Of a stretch of DNA of 38,720 nucleotides, positions 26,350 through 35,584 are shown in pieces (the first letter of the stretch is position 1; every line of letters starts with the position of its first letter). The notes beneath the pieces are model-generated. The model was not told where the DNA came from and did not search any database. It was given only the letters and a program-made list of their open reading frames with translations. The stretch lies in the NCBI GenBank assembly GCA_937910875.1, contig CALENA010000145.1, positions 1-38,720 on the forward strand. Direction: 5' to 3'. Position numbers and translations under genes: made by a program. The DNA comes from an uncultured Desulfobulbaceae bacterium. Its GTDB lineage: Bacteria; Desulfobacterota; Desulfobulbia; Desulfobulbales; Desulfocapsaceae.

Positions 26350-27981
26350 TCAGTGTTTCTGGCGGTTGATCATCTGCTGCTGGAAAATGGCCAGCAGATT
26401 ATTGACAAACCAGTAAAGAACCAGGCCGGAAGCAAAATTAATAAACATAAAGGTAAAAATCACCGGCAGAAACATCATGATCTTGGCCTGGGTGGGATCG
26501 GCCGTGGTCGGAGTCATCTTCTGCTGGAGGAACATGGAGGCCCCCATGAGCAAGGTCAGGACAGGAATTCCGCCCAGATAGGGGATATCAAAGCCGATCC
26601 ATAACCGGTCCGGGGCCGACAGGTCGGTGATCCAGAGCATGAACGGGGCGTGCCGGAGTTCAATGCACTGGAGCAGGACCTTATAGAGGGCAAAAAAGAC
26701 CGGGATCTGCAGGACCATGGGCAAACAACCACCCAGGGGATTGACCTTGTAGGTCTTGTAGAGGTTCATCACCTCCTGATTCATCTTGGCCGGATCGCTC
26801 TTGTACTTCTCCTTGATCTTGACCATCTTCGGCTGCAGTTTCTGCATGTTCTTCATGGACTTCATGCCCTTCTGGGTAATGGGCCAGAAGATCGCCTTGA
26901 AGGTGACGGTTACCAGGATAATGGCAATGCCATAGTTTTTAAACACGCCATGCAGGACATTGAGGAGCCACAGGGTTGGCTTGGCCAGCACATCGAACCA
27001 GCCGAAATTAACCGCCCGATCCAGATTGTAGCCACTCTCCTTCAGCAAAGAGAGCTTCTTGGGGCCATAGAATGCCCGATAATGATAGACCTTTTCCTCA
27101 CCGGGCTGCAGGGTATCCAGGGGACCGTCAAGCCGCATCTGGACCAGATCGCCCAGCTGCTGCATGACCACTCCCGTCACCTGGCCCGCCGCAGGAATGA
27201 GCGCACCCATGAAATACCGGTCGCCGTAGGCGGCCCAATCAACCCCGCCCTGGACAGTGAGCGGTCCATTTTCCAGGACTTTGGTCTTGTACTCCTCATA
27301 CTGGCCATTGAGGTACAGGGACGGGCCCATGAACAGGAAGCGATTGGCCTGATTCACCTCGCCAAAGGGAAGGTTGACCTGATGCAGCTCGGCCGAACCC
27401 TGCAAGGCCTGATCCGAATTATTCGTGACCCGAACTTCCAGGTCAAAAAGATAGGAATCCCTGGCAAAGGAATAGACCCGTTCGATGGAAAGACCTGTGG
27501 TGGTCTGGGCGGTCATGGTCAGTTGACCATCACCAGCAATGGCTGTGGTCCCTTCCGGGGCACTGTAAAACAACTCACTGCCAGCCGCACTGCCCCAGGA
27601 AAAAGCCAGGGGGAAACCCTGATCGGCAACGGTCCGAACCAGCTGCATACCGGGCGAGTCCTTGGCAATATCCTCACGGAAATCCTTGAGGACAAAGCTA
27701 CGCAGGGTCCCGCCGTCTTCTGAAACCACGGCCCGGAACAGATCCGTCTCCACTCCAATCTCACGGGCCGCCCGGTCCGGACGCACTCCCTGGGCCTCAC
27801 CTGGCAACACAGCAGGTTTTGTCAGGGTCGCAACCGGAGAGGGCAGGGGTGCGGTCTGCGCAACCTGAGCCGCTGGCTGCTCAACGACTGCAACCGGTAC
27901 CGGAGCGACGAAAAAATACTGATAACCGATAAGAATCAGGAAGGAAATAACAATGGCCAGAAAAGCACGATAGATATCCAT
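26350..27981 (-). CDS. yidC: membrane protein insertase YidC
   Basis: A 543-residue Oxa1/YidC insertase of the Gram-negative type: an N-terminal membrane helix (FLAIVISFLILIGYQYFF), a large periplasmic P1 domain to about residue 330, then five core helices. ILVTVTFKAIFWPITQKGMKSM marks the start of the insertase core, and NPLGGCLPMVLQIPVFFALYKVL follows the cytoplasmic coiled loop. The C-terminus is QQQMINRQKH. ATG 27981 (MDIYRAF) is chosen; an upstream TTG at 28005 is unsupported. It inserts and folds inner-membrane proteins alone or with Sec. Confidence 0.96.
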   Translation of the reverse strand: MDIYRAFLAIVISFLILIGYQYFFVAPVPVAVVEQPAAQVAQTAPLPSPVATLTKPAVLPGEAQGVRPDRAAREIGVETDLFRAVVSEDGGTLRSFVLKDFREDIAKDSPGMQLVRTVADQGFPLAFSWGSAAGSELFYSAPEGTTAIAGDGQLTMTAQTTTGLSIERVYSFARDSYLFDLEVRVTNNSDQALQGSAELHQVNLPFGEVNQANRFLFMGPSLYLNGQYEEYKTKVLENGPLTVQGGVDWAAYGDRYFMGALIPAAGQVTGVVMQQLGDLVQMRLDGPLDTLQPGEEKVYHYRAFYGPKKLSLLKESGYNLDRAVNFGWFDVLAKPTLWLLNVLHGVFKNYGIAIILVTVTFKAIFWPITQKGMKSMKNMQKLQPKMVKIKEKYKSDPAKMNQEVMNLYKTYKVNPLGGCLPMVLQIPVFFALYKVLLQCIELRHAPFMLWITDLSAPDRLWIGFDIPYLGGIPVLTLLMGASMFLQQKMTPTTADPTQAKIMMFLPVIFTFMFINFASGLVLYWFVNNLLAIFQQQMINRQKH

Positions 27982-28085
27982 GGATTTATCCGTGGTAAAA
28001 TTCAAGTAGATTGCAGGACAACATCACCGATCGACAGCTGAACAAATGCCCATTCTGCACCAAGAAAAAAAGGCGGCGGCAACGA

Positions 28086-28316
28086 TCAGCGGACCGGATC
28101 ATGGCCGCCACGACAGAAAGGATGGCAGCGCAGGATGCGCCAGAGGGCCATCAGAGTGCCACGCCCGGCACCATAGCGTTCAATGGCTTCAATGGCATAG
28201 GCGGAACAGGTGGGGACAAAACGACAACTGGGCGGGAGCCAGGGAGAGATCAGCAGTTGATAGCCTCTAATCATTCCCTGCAGGATATTCTTGGCCACCA
28301 GGCTGACGCGGATCAT
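28086..28316 (-). CDS. yidD: membrane protein insertion efficiency factor YidD
   Basis: A 76-residue Yid[22 protein letters not shown], then [28 protein letters not shown], are the conserved family blocks, with the invariant cysteines. A short amphipathic N-terminal helix probably holds it at the inner face of the inner membrane. It sits between rnpA (15 bp away) and yidC, its usual place, and aids YidC-dependent insertion. Confidence 0.95.
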   Translation of the reverse strand: MIRVSLVAKNILQGMIRGYQLLISPWLPPSCRFVPTCSAYAIEAIERYGAGRGTLMALWRILRCHPFCRGGHDPVR

Positions 28317-28331
28317 ATCAACCTCCGACGC

Positions 28332-28670
28332 TCAATTTCGCCGGGCCAGACCAGCCACGGTTGCATTGACCTGGGCAAGATCAGACGACGACCAGTCGGG
28401 ACGAACCGTCAGCACGATATCAGACTGCTGGGGATACAGCTCACGATGCAAACGAAATGACTCCCGGACCAGACGTTTGATCCGGTTACGACGCACGACT
28501 CCCCGGAGCTGGCGATGGACGCTGATTCCAAGCCTGCTGTGCCCAAGATTATTGCCGTAATAAATCAAGCTGAAGCCGCTGCCGTGCAGACGCTTACCCT
28601 GCCTGTAGACCTGATCAAACTCCCTGCCCTTACGCAACAAATCGGACTTGGGAAGCTTGAGGCTGCCCAC
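28332..28670 (-). CDS. rnpA: ribonuclease P protein component
   Basis: A 112-residue basic protein subunit of RNase P, which trims tRNA 5' ends with the RNA subunit. The RNR signature is RRNRIKRLVRESFRLH; LRKGREFDQVYRQGKRL is the usual N-terminal region. The start is GTG at 28670, five bases after the rpmH stop, so translation is probably coupled with rpmH. Confidence 0.94.
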   Translation of the reverse strand: MGSLKLPKSDLLRKGREFDQVYRQGKRLHGSGFSLIYYGNNLGHSRLGISVHRQLRGVVRRNRIKRLVRESFRLHRELYPQQSDIVLTVRPDWSSSDLAQVNATVAGLARRN

Positions 28671-28675
28671 GCTGA

Positions 28676-28813
28676 TCAGGCAGACAGACGTTTGCGGCCC
28701 TTGGCCCGACGTGAATTCAGAATAGCCCGCCCTGCCTTGGTGCTCATCCGAAGACGAAAACCATGGCTGCGCTTACGCTTCAGGTTACTCGGCTGAAAAG
28801 TACGTTTACTCAT
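28676..28813 (-). CDS. rpmH: 50S ribosomal protein L34
   Basis: A 45-residue L34, very basic. It begins [20 protein letters not shown] and ends AKGRKRLSA, the invariant family ends. GGGAG stands about seven bases before ATG 28813. It heads the rpmH-rnpA-yidD-yidC-jag-mnmE operon. Confidence 0.97.
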   Translation of the reverse strand: MSKRTFQPSNLKRKRSHGFRLRMSTKAGRAILNSRRAKGRKRLSA

Positions 28814-28971
28814 GACTCAACTCCCTATTCATGCCCATGCATGATTTTTTCATTCAAGACCAACGGGATAGATCCACAAGAATTCTTTAACTGATCCCAT
28901 CCCGACCACTGGGGACTGCGCCACTGTGAGCATGTCCTTCCTGCACAGCACCCCAAAAACTACAAAAGAAA

Positions 28972-29002
28972 ATTATTAACCACAAAACCTGCCTTCTGTC
29001 AA
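28972..29002 (-). promoter_or_regulatory. promoter of the rpmH operon
   Basis: On the minus strand a perfect TTGACA (29002-28997) is followed after 19 bp by AATAAT (28977-28972), five of six -10 matches, with other overlapping -10 options at 17-18 bp. It lies about 160 bp before the rpmH start. Confidence 0.6.
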
Positions 29003-29095
29003 ACATTTTCGCTCTCGACCAGAGCCTGTCACTTGCGCAACCGCAGCGCCTGTGCTACTCTTTTTTGCAACTATTCAGAGACAGTTGCCCCCTCG

Positions 29096-29109
29096 AATAC
29101 AATTGTATT
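29096..29109. promoter_or_regulatory. 14-bp perfect palindrome, candidate operator
   Basis: AATACAATTGTATT is its own reverse complement and lies 15 bp upstream of the plus-strand TATAAT at 29124-29129, over the expected -35 region of the methyltransferase-mnmG-lgt direction. The regulator is unknown. Confidence 0.35.
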
Positions 29110-29284
29110 TTGAAAGATCGACGTATAATAATTACCACCAGACAATCTGACTCACGCGCCAAGGGATCTGCCTGCCTGCAACGTGTAACGCGCCCCTGAT
29201 ATTTTTCCCGACAGGCACCTGCCCAGTTGCCCAACAGCCACAGGCCGAATCATCCAAACACTTCTCTTTGGACCCCACAAGACG

Positions 29285-30121
29285 ATGACCACCACTCTCT
29301 ACTCGGATATTAACTGGCAGGAACTGTGGCAGAATGCTCGCAGGCGCAAATCATGGAGCAGCAAGACCGCGACCGACTGGGACCAGAAGGCCCCCTCCTT
29401 TGCCCGACGCAATCGGTCCTCAGACTATATCGATCTGCTCATGGCCAGGCTCCCCCTTTCGCCGGGCCTGACCGTTCTTGATGCCGGATCAGGCCCCGGC
29501 ACCCTGTCCCTGCCCATGGCTGGTCGTGTCAAAGCCGTCACCGCCCTTGATTACTCAGGCGGAATGCTCAAGATCCTGGAGCAGGAATGCCTCAAACAGG
29601 GTGTCAGCAACATCCGCCCGGTCCATGCCTCCTGGGAAGACGACTGGCAGACATTGAACATCGTAACCCACGACCTGGCCATTGCCTCGCGCTCTCTGGC
29701 CGTGGACGACCTGCAGGGGGCCCTGGAAAAGCTCAACGCCCATGCCAGTCAGGCCGTATACCTCACCGACCGGATTGCACCCACCCCCTTTGACCCGGCA
29801 GCCTTTGCGGCAGTGGGGCGCGAATTCGAATCAGGACCCGACTACATCTATACCCTCAACACCCTCTACTCCATGGGCATCCATGCCAATGTCGAGGTCC
29901 TGGCCCTTGACCATCAGCTGATCTTCCCCGACTTTGACCATGCCCTGGACTCCTATTGCTGGATGCTCAAAGACCTGAACCCGACCGAAGAACAACTGCT
30001 GAGCGCCTACCTCCGCTCACGGATCATCAAACAGGACGATGATCACCTCATTATCTCCCGTGAGCACCCCCCGCGCTGGGCCCTGATCTGGTGGAAAAAA
30101 GAGCATCATTCCGGCCGATAA
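29285..30121 (+). CDS. class I SAM-dependent methyltransferase
   Basis: A 278-residue protein with a Rossmann methyltransferase domain. [19 protein letters not shown] is motif [11 protein letters not shown] motif II, and [15 protein letters not shown] motif IV; a helical N-terminal extension ([14 protein letters not shown]) precedes. The C-terminal part has [17 protein letters not shown]. The substrate is not evident; similar proteins occur in anaerobic Proteobacteria beside varied genes. It is followed after 26 bp by mnmG. No clear ribosome site precedes the ATG. Confidence 0.82.
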   Translation: MTTTLYSDINWQELWQNARRRKSWSSKTATDWDQKAPSFARRNRSSDYIDLLMARLPLSPGLTVLDAGSGPGTLSLPMAGRVKAVTALDYSGGMLKILEQECLKQGVSNIRPVHASWEDDWQTLNIVTHDLAIASRSLAVDDLQGALEKLNAHASQAVYLTDRIAPTPFDPAAFAAVGREFESGPDYIYTLNTLYSMGIHANVEVLALDHQLIFPDFDHALDSYCWMLKDLNPTEEQLLSAYLRSRIIKQDDDHLIISREHPPRWALIWWKKEHHSGR

Positions 30122-30147
30122 AGGCCCCTCCCCACAGACAGAGCTTA

Positions 30148-32073
30148 ATGAAGAATACCATGGAACGCATCGACAACACAGACAACATAGACAGTTACGA
30201 TATCGTGGTCATCGGTGCCGGGCATGCCGGTTGTGAAGCGGCCCTGGCTGCAGCTCGGATGGGCTGCCGAACCCTGGTGACCGTGATCAACGTCGACACC
30301 ATCGGTGCCATGTCCTGCAATCCGGCCATCGGCGGTTTGGCCAAGGGCCATCTGGTGCGCGAGATCGATGCCCTGGGCGGTGAAATGGCCAGGAACATCG
30401 ATGCCACCTCAATCCAGTTCCGCCGCCTCAATACCAGCAAGGGTCCGGCCGTGCGCTCCTCACGGGCCCAGGCCGATCGCCTTCTCTACCGTCTGCGGAT
30501 GAAGGCAGTGATGGAGGCCCAGGAGAATCTCGACATCCGCCAGACCGTGGTCGACTCGCTCATGGTCGAAGAGGGCCGGATCGTCGGGGTCCGGACCTCG
30601 CTGGATGAGGAGATCCGCACCAAGGCCGTGGTGGTGGCCACCGGCACTTTTTTAAATGGCCTGATTCATATCGGCCTTAAGAATTTTCCGGCCGGGCGCA
30701 TGGGCGACACCCCCTCCACCAGCCTGGCCGCCTGGTTCAAGGAAACCGGATTCCAGATGGGCCGGATGAAGACCGGCACCGTCCCCCGGATCGATGCGGC
30801 CAGTATCGACTACTCCGAGCTCGAGGCCCAGCACAGCGATCAGCCACCGGCCTACTTCTCTTTCGGCAGCAGCGGCGGCTACACCCTGGCGCAGCGCCCC
30901 TGCCACATCACCTATACCAATGCCGCCACCCACGAGGCCATCCGGGCAGGGATTCACCAGTCACCCATGTACAGCGGAATCATCAAGGGCGTGGGGGCCC
31001 GCTACTGCCCATCCATTGAAGACAAGGTGATGCGTTTTCCCGAGAAGGATCGTCACCAGATTTTTCTTGAGCCCGAGGGGCTGGAAACAACCGAGGTCTA
31101 CCCCAATGGCCTGCCCACCAGTCTGCCGCTGTCCACCCAGATCGCCATGCTCCGCAGCATCAAAGGGCTGGAAAAGGTACGGATCATCCGCCCGGGCTAT
31201 GCCATCGAGTATGACTACGTCGATCCGCTGGAACTGAAACCCTCTCTTGAGACCAAACGAGTCCCCGGCCTGTTCCTGGCCGGGCAGATCAATGGCACCT
31301 CGGGCTATGAAGAGGCCGCGGCCCAGGGCCTCATGGCCGCAATCAACGCCGTCCACCTGGTGCGAGGCCAGAAGCCCCTGGTCCTGGACCGCTCCCAGGC
31401 CTACATCGGCGTCCTGATCGACGATCTTGTCACCCTGGGCACCAAGGAACCCTACCGTCTGTTTACCTCTCGGGCCGAGTACCGGCTCCTGCTACGGGAA
31501 GACAATGCCGACAGCAGACTTTCGGCCATCGGCCATGATATCGGTCTGCTGAACCATGAAGATTTCAGCCGGTTCCAGACCAAGGAGGCACAGAAAGAGG
31601 CCGGAACCAGGCTCCTGGAGACAAACTTCCTCAGGCCCTCGCCTGCCCTGAACCAGGGCCTGGCCAGCATGGATTCATCTCCTTTGAAACAGAAATGTTC
31701 ACTGGCCGACATCCTTCGCCGCCCCGAATTGACCATCGACCACCTGACCCGCCTTGATCTGGACGAGGATCTCTGCCAAGCCCTGACTGAACTGGCCGCC
31801 TCTCCGGTCCGGGATGGGGTACAGCTGCAGATCAAATTCCAGGGCTATCTCCAGCGTCAGGACGAGCAGGTGGCCCGCTTCCGCAAGATGGAACACACCA
31901 CTCTGCCCGAAGATCTTGACTACAGTTCTCTGTCAGGCCTTTCGGCAGAGGTTGTGGAAAAGATGTCACGCGTCAGGCCCAGGAGCCTGGGACAGGCCTC
32001 CCGCATCTCAGGGATCACCCCGGCCGCAATCTCCATCCTCCAGGTCCACCTCAGAAAGCGAAAAGGGGCATAA
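30148..32073 (+). CDS. mnmG: tRNA uridine-5-carboxymethylaminomethyl modification enzyme, FAD subunit
   Basis: A protein of about 641 residues, MnmG (GidA), the FAD-binding partner of MnmE in wobble-uridine modification. [22 protein letters not shown] is the dinucleotide fold, [24 protein letters not shown] the family signature, and [23 protein letters not shown] the second signature. The C-terminal helical domain ends near RKRKGA. Starts at 30148 and 30160 are both possible; family length does not decide. Elsewhere it usually follows mnmE, but here it faces away across the rpmH upstream region. Confidence 0.95.
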   Translation: MKNTMERIDNTDNIDSYDIVVIGAGHAGCEAALAAARMGCRTLVTVINVDTIGAMSCNPAIGGLAKGHLVREIDALGGEMARNIDATSIQFRRLNTSKGPAVRSSRAQADRLLYRLRMKAVMEAQENLDIRQTVVDSLMVEEGRIVGVRTSLDEEIRTKAVVVATGTFLNGLIHIGLKNFPAGRMGDTPSTSLAAWFKETGFQMGRMKTGTVPRIDAASIDYSELEAQHSDQPPAYFSFGSSGGYTLAQRPCHITYTNAATHEAIRAGIHQSPMYSGIIKGVGARYCPSIEDKVMRFPEKDRHQIFLEPEGLETTEVYPNGLPTSLPLSTQIAMLRSIKGLEKVRIIRPGYAIEYDYVDPLELKPSLETKRVPGLFLAGQINGTSGYEEAAAQGLMAAINAVHLVRGQKPLVLDRSQAYIGVLIDDLVTLGTKEPYRLFTSRAEYRLLLREDNADSRLSAIGHDIGLLNHEDFSRFQTKEAQKEAGTRLLETNFLRPSPALNQGLASMDSSPLKQKCSLADILRRPELTIDHLTRLDLDEDLCQALTELAASPVRDGVQLQIKFQGYLQRQDEQVARFRKMEHTTLPEDLDYSSLSGLSAEVVEKMSRVRPRSLGQASRISGITPAAISILQVHLRKRKGA

Positions 32074-32142
32074 GCCCTTGAGCTACCACCAGCACAGCGC
32101 CGACCAGGGCTCCCTTCAACCCAACTGCCAACCACCCAGACC

Positions 32143-32934
32143 ATGATCCCCTTCCCTCACATCGACCCGGTCATCTTCTCCATGGGCCCCCTGCAGGTCC
32201 GCTGGTACGGACTGATGTATGTCCTGGGCTTTGCGGCCAGCTATTTCCTGGTCCAGCAGCAGATCCGCCGCCACGACTGCCGGGACCTGGCCCCCCATTT
32301 TGAAAACCTCAATCTGGTCCTGATTCTCTCGGTCATTGTCGGCGGCCGCCTGGGGTATGTCCTGTTCTACAACCTGGCCTATTACCTGCGCCACCCCTTG
32401 GAGATTCTGGCCACCTGGGAGGGAGGAATGAGCTTTCACGGGGCCTGCCTCACGGTGATCATGAGCGGCTGGTTCTTTGCCCGCCGCTACCAGATCAACT
32501 TCTGGCGCGGGATCGACCTCTACATCGTCACCATCCCCATTGGCCTTGGTCTGGGACGGCTGGGCAATTTCATCAACGGCGAACTCTTCGGGCGGCCCAC
32601 AGACCTGCCCTGGGGCATGATCTTCCCCGGTGGCGGCCCGATCGCCCGCCATCCCTCACAACTCTACGAGATGCTCCTGGAGGGGCCGATCCTCTTCCTG
32701 ATCCTCTGGAGCCTCAGAAAACGGCCCTGGCAACCAGGGTCCACCTGGGACCATGGACGACTGCTGGCCGTTTTTCTTTTTTGTTACGGGACGTTCCGCA
32801 TCCTGGTCGAGTTCGCCCGTGAGCCTGATCACCAGATCGGCCTCTTCCTGGGGACCATCTCCATGGGCCAGATTCTCAGCTCCCTGATGATCGCGACCGG
32901 CGCCCTGATCTGGGTGATTCGCAGAAAGGGATAA
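32143..32934 (+). CDS. lgt: phosphatidylglycerol-prolipoprotein diacylglyceryl transferase
   Basis: A 263-residue inner-membrane enzyme that attaches diacylglycerol to the lipobox cysteine of lipoprotein precursors. About seven hydrophobic segments are visible. VRWYGLMYVLGF, GGRLGYVLFYN, WEGGMSFHGAC and GLGRLGNFINGELFGRPTD (the Lgt signature with the essential arginine) and HPSQLYEMLLEG are conserved. It is 69 bp after mnmG in the same direction and may share its transcript. Confidence 0.95.
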   Translation: MIPFPHIDPVIFSMGPLQVRWYGLMYVLGFAASYFLVQQQIRRHDCRDLAPHFENLNLVLILSVIVGGRLGYVLFYNLAYYLRHPLEILATWEGGMSFHGACLTVIMSGWFFARRYQINFWRGIDLYIVTIPIGLGLGRLGNFINGELFGRPTDLPWGMIFPGGGPIARHPSQLYEMLLEGPILFLILWSLRKRPWQPGSTWDHGRLLAVFLFCYGTFRILVEFAREPDHQIGLFLGTISMGQILSSLMIATGALIWVIRRKG

Positions 32935-33020
32935 CCAGCATCCCGGGCTACGGTTGAGGTTTTCACTCAGGCCAGTGACTTCACCCCCCATCCTCATCCG
33001 CCGCTCATGGACAAAATCGC

Positions 33021-34478
33021 TCACGACACCTTCAGCTCGAGCATGACCGGACAGTGGTCTGACCCCATCACGTCATTCAGAATGGCGGCATCGACAATCC
33101 GGTCAACGCTGGCCGGATCAATGAAAAAATAATCAATTCTCCAGCCGATGTTTCGCTCCCTGGCCCGACTGCGATAGCTCCACCAGGTGTAAAAATCAGG
33201 CCCCGGGTTACGACTGCGGAAGGTATCAATCCACCCGCCGGCCACATAGTCATCCATCCAGGCCCGCTCGGCCGGCGTAAAACCGGGATTGCCGGTATTT
33301 GACTCAGGATTGGCCAGGTCAATCGGCTGGTGGGCGACATTGAAATCACCACAGGTCACCACGGTTTTCTCCCGGGCCAGTCGATCAACAAAGTCATGGA
33401 AACAGCGATTGAAATCGCCCTTCAAGTCCAGCCGGGTGAGATCATGACGGGCATTGGGGAAGTAGGCGTTGACCAGGAAAAAATCAGCGAACTCCAGAGT
33501 CAGGACCCGGCCTTCACTGTCAAAACGATCATCAGCCAAACCAGTGATCACCCGCCTGGGCTCCTGCCGACTGTAGATGGCCACCCCGGAATAGCCCTTG
33601 CGCTCGGCCGAATGAAAATAGGCATGATAGCCCTGCAACTCCAGGACCTCGACCGGCAGCTGCTCGGGCAGGGCCTTGATCTCCTGCAGGGCCAGGACAT
33701 CCGGAGCCAATTCCCGGGCCCAGTCAACAAACCCCTTCTTGGTCACCGCCCGCAGACCATTTACATTCCACGAGACCAACCGAAGCCCCTTCTGCCGCCC
33801 CCTGGCCTCCACGGCAGTCGGCCGTCCCTTGCGCGGGACCACCCCGATCCTGGGACAGTCTGGTGCCAGGACACACGCATCACAATGCGGGCCCACCGGC
33901 CGACAGATCGATTGCCCAAAGGCGACCAGAAGCGAGTTGATCTCAATCCAATGTTCATGAGGCAGCTTTTTCCGCAGGGCCTGCTCGGTGGCCTCAGGGG
34001 AGGTGGTCTCCACATAGCCCCAGATATTCATGATCCGGTGGACATGGGTGTCGACACAGATAGCAGGTATCTGGAAGGCCTGGGCCAGGACCAGGTTGGC
34101 GGTCTTACGTCCGACCCCGGGCAGTGAGAGCAACTCATCCATGGTCCGGGGAATCTTGCCATCAAACCGCTCAAAGAGAATGGCGGGCAGCTGGCTCAGG
34201 TACCTGGCCTTGTTGCGGAAGAAACCCACTGGCCGAATGAGCTTTTCCAGGTTTTCCTGGTCCAGCCGCGCCAGGTCACCAACGTTGTTCGCCCGGGTAA
34301 AAAGGCTTTCGGCTGCTCGAGCTGTCACTTCATCCCGGGTCCGCGCTGAGAGAATGGTGGCCACCAGGATCTTGAACGGATCTTTGGTCTGCACCGCAAT
34401 GAGATCTACCACCGGCACTGCCTGTCCCGCCACAGCCTCTCTGATCCGGCTCAAAGCCGGGCCAATTTCAATACCCAT
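33021..34478 (-). CDS. endonuclease III / exonuclease III fusion protein (Nth-Xth)
   Basis: One 485-residue frame joins two base-excision repair enzymes. Residues of about 1-220 are endonuclease III: the helix-hairpin-helix LLSLPGVGRKTANLVL with the catalytic lysine, VDTHVHRI with the aspartate, and the [4Fe-4S] loop with spacing C-x6-C-x2-C-x5-C (CRPVGPHCDACVLAPDC). After a short basic linker, residues of about 230-485 are exonuclease III/AP endonuclease: LVSWNVNGLRAV, LALQEIKAL (metal glutamate), YSGVAIYSR, TCGDFNVAH, and GWRIDYFF with GSDHCPVML at the end. GGAGGT sets ATG 34478. The first half would remove oxidised pyrimidines and nick; the second would clean the 3' end. Confidence 0.93.
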   Translation of the reverse strand: MGIEIGPALSRIREAVAGQAVPVVDLIAVQTKDPFKILVATILSARTRDEVTARAAESLFTRANNVGDLARLDQENLEKLIRPVGFFRNKARYLSQLPAILFERFDGKIPRTMDELLSLPGVGRKTANLVLAQAFQIPAICVDTHVHRIMNIWGYVETTSPEATEQALRKKLPHEHWIEINSLLVAFGQSICRPVGPHCDACVLAPDCPRIGVVPRKGRPTAVEARGRQKGLRLVSWNVNGLRAVTKKGFVDWARELAPDVLALQEIKALPEQLPVEVLELQGYHAYFHSAERKGYSGVAIYSRQEPRRVITGLADDRFDSEGRVLTLEFADFFLVNAYFPNARHDLTRLDLKGDFNRCFHDFVDRLAREKTVVTCGDFNVAHQPIDLANPESNTGNPGFTPAERAWMDDYVAGGWIDTFRSRNPGPDFYTWWSYRSRARERNIGWRIDYFFIDPASVDRIVDAAILNDVMGSDHCPVMLELKVS

Positions 34479-34626
34479 CACACCTCCATACATCTCTGCG
34501 TCACCTGCGCGCATTTTCGTCTTATGTATGACAACAACTCTGCTTGCGCAGCCCACTCACCAGCGCCCGCTCACTCCAAGCTAATACATGCAACCCAAAA
34601 CCAACCGGTTCGTCCTGAAAAAAACG

Positions 34627-34766
34627 TCAGGAACTATCCAGGGGGCCGATCAACCCATGGGCACCTCGTCCCAGTACGTGGGTGTCAATCATCGTGGTGG
34701 AGATATTGACAGAGCCCAAGATCTCCTGGATCATCCAAATATCATGCCCGGTCTCCAACACCACCT
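34627..34766 (-). pseudogene. C-terminal remnant of an IntI-like tyrosine recombinase
   Basis: The minus strand encodes about 44 residues that match only the end of an integron-type integrase: ETGHDIWMIQEILGSVNIS, then TTMIDTHVLGRGAHGLIGPLDSS and a stop. Family members read ETGxDIRTIQELLGHxDVSTTMIYTHV, so the H of GH is changed to S and the catalytic tyrosine of MIYTHV is D. Everything upstream, including the catalytic RHxxR box, is gone; the frame before LETG shows no recombinase similarity. It is non-functional. Orientation implies its former attI lay to the right. Confidence 0.72.
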
Positions 34767-35189
34767 GATTACATCCCGAGGGAAAAGACAAGTGTAAAAC
34801 TCGCCGACAGCAAGGAGCGCACCATTCAGCACATGGTCGCAACGAGCTTCTGGCATCCCAACGATACACCCATGTCGGCACAGCAGTTGACAAAAGCACT
34901 CGTTGGCAAACTGCCGGAGTTTTCTCAGGACGAAGACGAACTGCGGGCCATCTGGAGTCGTCCGGATACCCGCAGAAAGTCGCTGAAGGGTCTTGCCGAT
35001 ACAGGCCTTGGCAAAGAGCAACAGGCCGGAATACAGAAGATCATCGATACCGGGAAGAGTGGCCCCTTCGACGTGCTGGCCCATGTCGCCTCTGCCATCA
35101 CTGACCTGGGTCGGCCGGAAGAAAGGATTGGGCATGCATTTGCAGAGTATCAGATGTATCTGTATCAGGGGCTGGCAAGAGCAGCATAA
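34767..35189 (+). pseudogene. C-terminal remnant of type I restriction endonuclease HsdR
   Basis: An open plus-strand frame of about 140 codons (first ATG at 34833) matches only the extreme C-terminal EcoEI-type domain of HsdR: VKLADSKERTIQHMVATSFW, HPNDTPMSAQQLTKALVGKL, PEFSQDEDELRAIWSRPDTR, GLGKEQQAGIQKIIDTG and FDVLAHVASAI. The helicase and nuclease parts, hsdM and hsdS are absent. The fragment abuts the integrase remnant, so a deletion junction lies near 34767. The frame stays open to a natural stop, so a short protein could be made from 34833, but no known function fits. Confidence 0.7.
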
Positions 35190-35262
35190 GACAGACCAAT
35201 GACATACAAAATCACAGGCGCACGGCCCCGGGCGACTTATCCTTCTGACAATGTCTCTTTTC

Positions 35263-35291
35263 TTGACATACGCATCACCCCTGGCTACAAT
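35263..35291 (+). promoter_or_regulatory. promoter of the Phd-VapC module
   Basis: TTGACA (35263-35268) and TACAAT (35286-35291) are exactly 17 bp apart, a near-consensus sigma-70 promoter 42 bp before the antitoxin start. Confidence 0.75.
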
Positions 35292-35309
35292 CTAGACAGA
35301 CTAGACAGA
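35292..35309 (+). promoter_or_regulatory. tandem repeat, candidate antitoxin operator
   Basis: CTAGACAGA occurs twice in perfect tandem (35292-35300 and 35301-35309) just downstream of the -10, a suitable place for binding by the Phd-type antitoxin. Confidence 0.5.
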
Positions 35310-35332
35310 AAAACACAGCAGGAGGTGTAATT

Positions 35333-35584
35333 ATGGGAAATGTATGGCAACTGCAGGATGCAAAAAACAAATTTAGTAATTTGGTAGATAAGGCCCACCA
35401 AGACGGCCCCCAAGTTGTCACAAAGCATGGTAAAGAATCTGTCGTAATAATTGCTATCGAAGACTATCAAAAACTCAATAAGCCCATGTGTGATTTAGTA
35501 TCTTTTTTTAAGAACTCTCCCCTCTCTAACATAAACCTTGACCTCGCGAGAGACAAAAGCCGTTCAAGAGATATAGAATTATGA
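35333..35584 (+). CDS. Phd/YefM-family antitoxin
   Basis: An 83-residue antitoxin. WQLQDAKNKFSNLVDKAHQD then GPQVVTKHGKESVVIIAIEDYQKL is the Phd/YefM DNA-binding fold; the C-terminal part (LARDKSRSRDIEL) would wrap the toxin. AGGAGGT stands before ATG 35333. The stop overlaps the toxin start as ATGA. It probably represses its own promoter. Codon use is AT-richer than the housekeeping genes to the left, a sign of transfer. Confidence 0.9.
   Translation: MGNVWQLQDAKNKFSNLVDKAHQDGPQVVTKHGKESVVIIAIEDYQKLNKPMCDLVSFFKNSPLSNINLDLARDKSRSRDIEL

Larger units (their letters stand above)
28814..29284. other. divergent intergenic region upstream of rpmH (possible origin region)
   Basis: This 471-bp region separates the leftward rpmH operon from the rightward methyltransferase-mnmG-lgt genes. 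It has AT-rich stretches, a good leftward promoter, a 14-bp palindrome and a TATAAT on the plus strand at 29124-29129. DnaA-box-like nonamers are only approximate (TTAACCACA near 28976 and AGATCCACA near 28872). No small gene is seen. In many bacteria the origin lies beside rpmH, but dnaA is not in this window. Confidence 0.4.

Noticed and set aside
28860-28990. DnaA boxes
   Set aside because: Only nonamers with one or more mismatches at key positions were seen, too few to call an origin.
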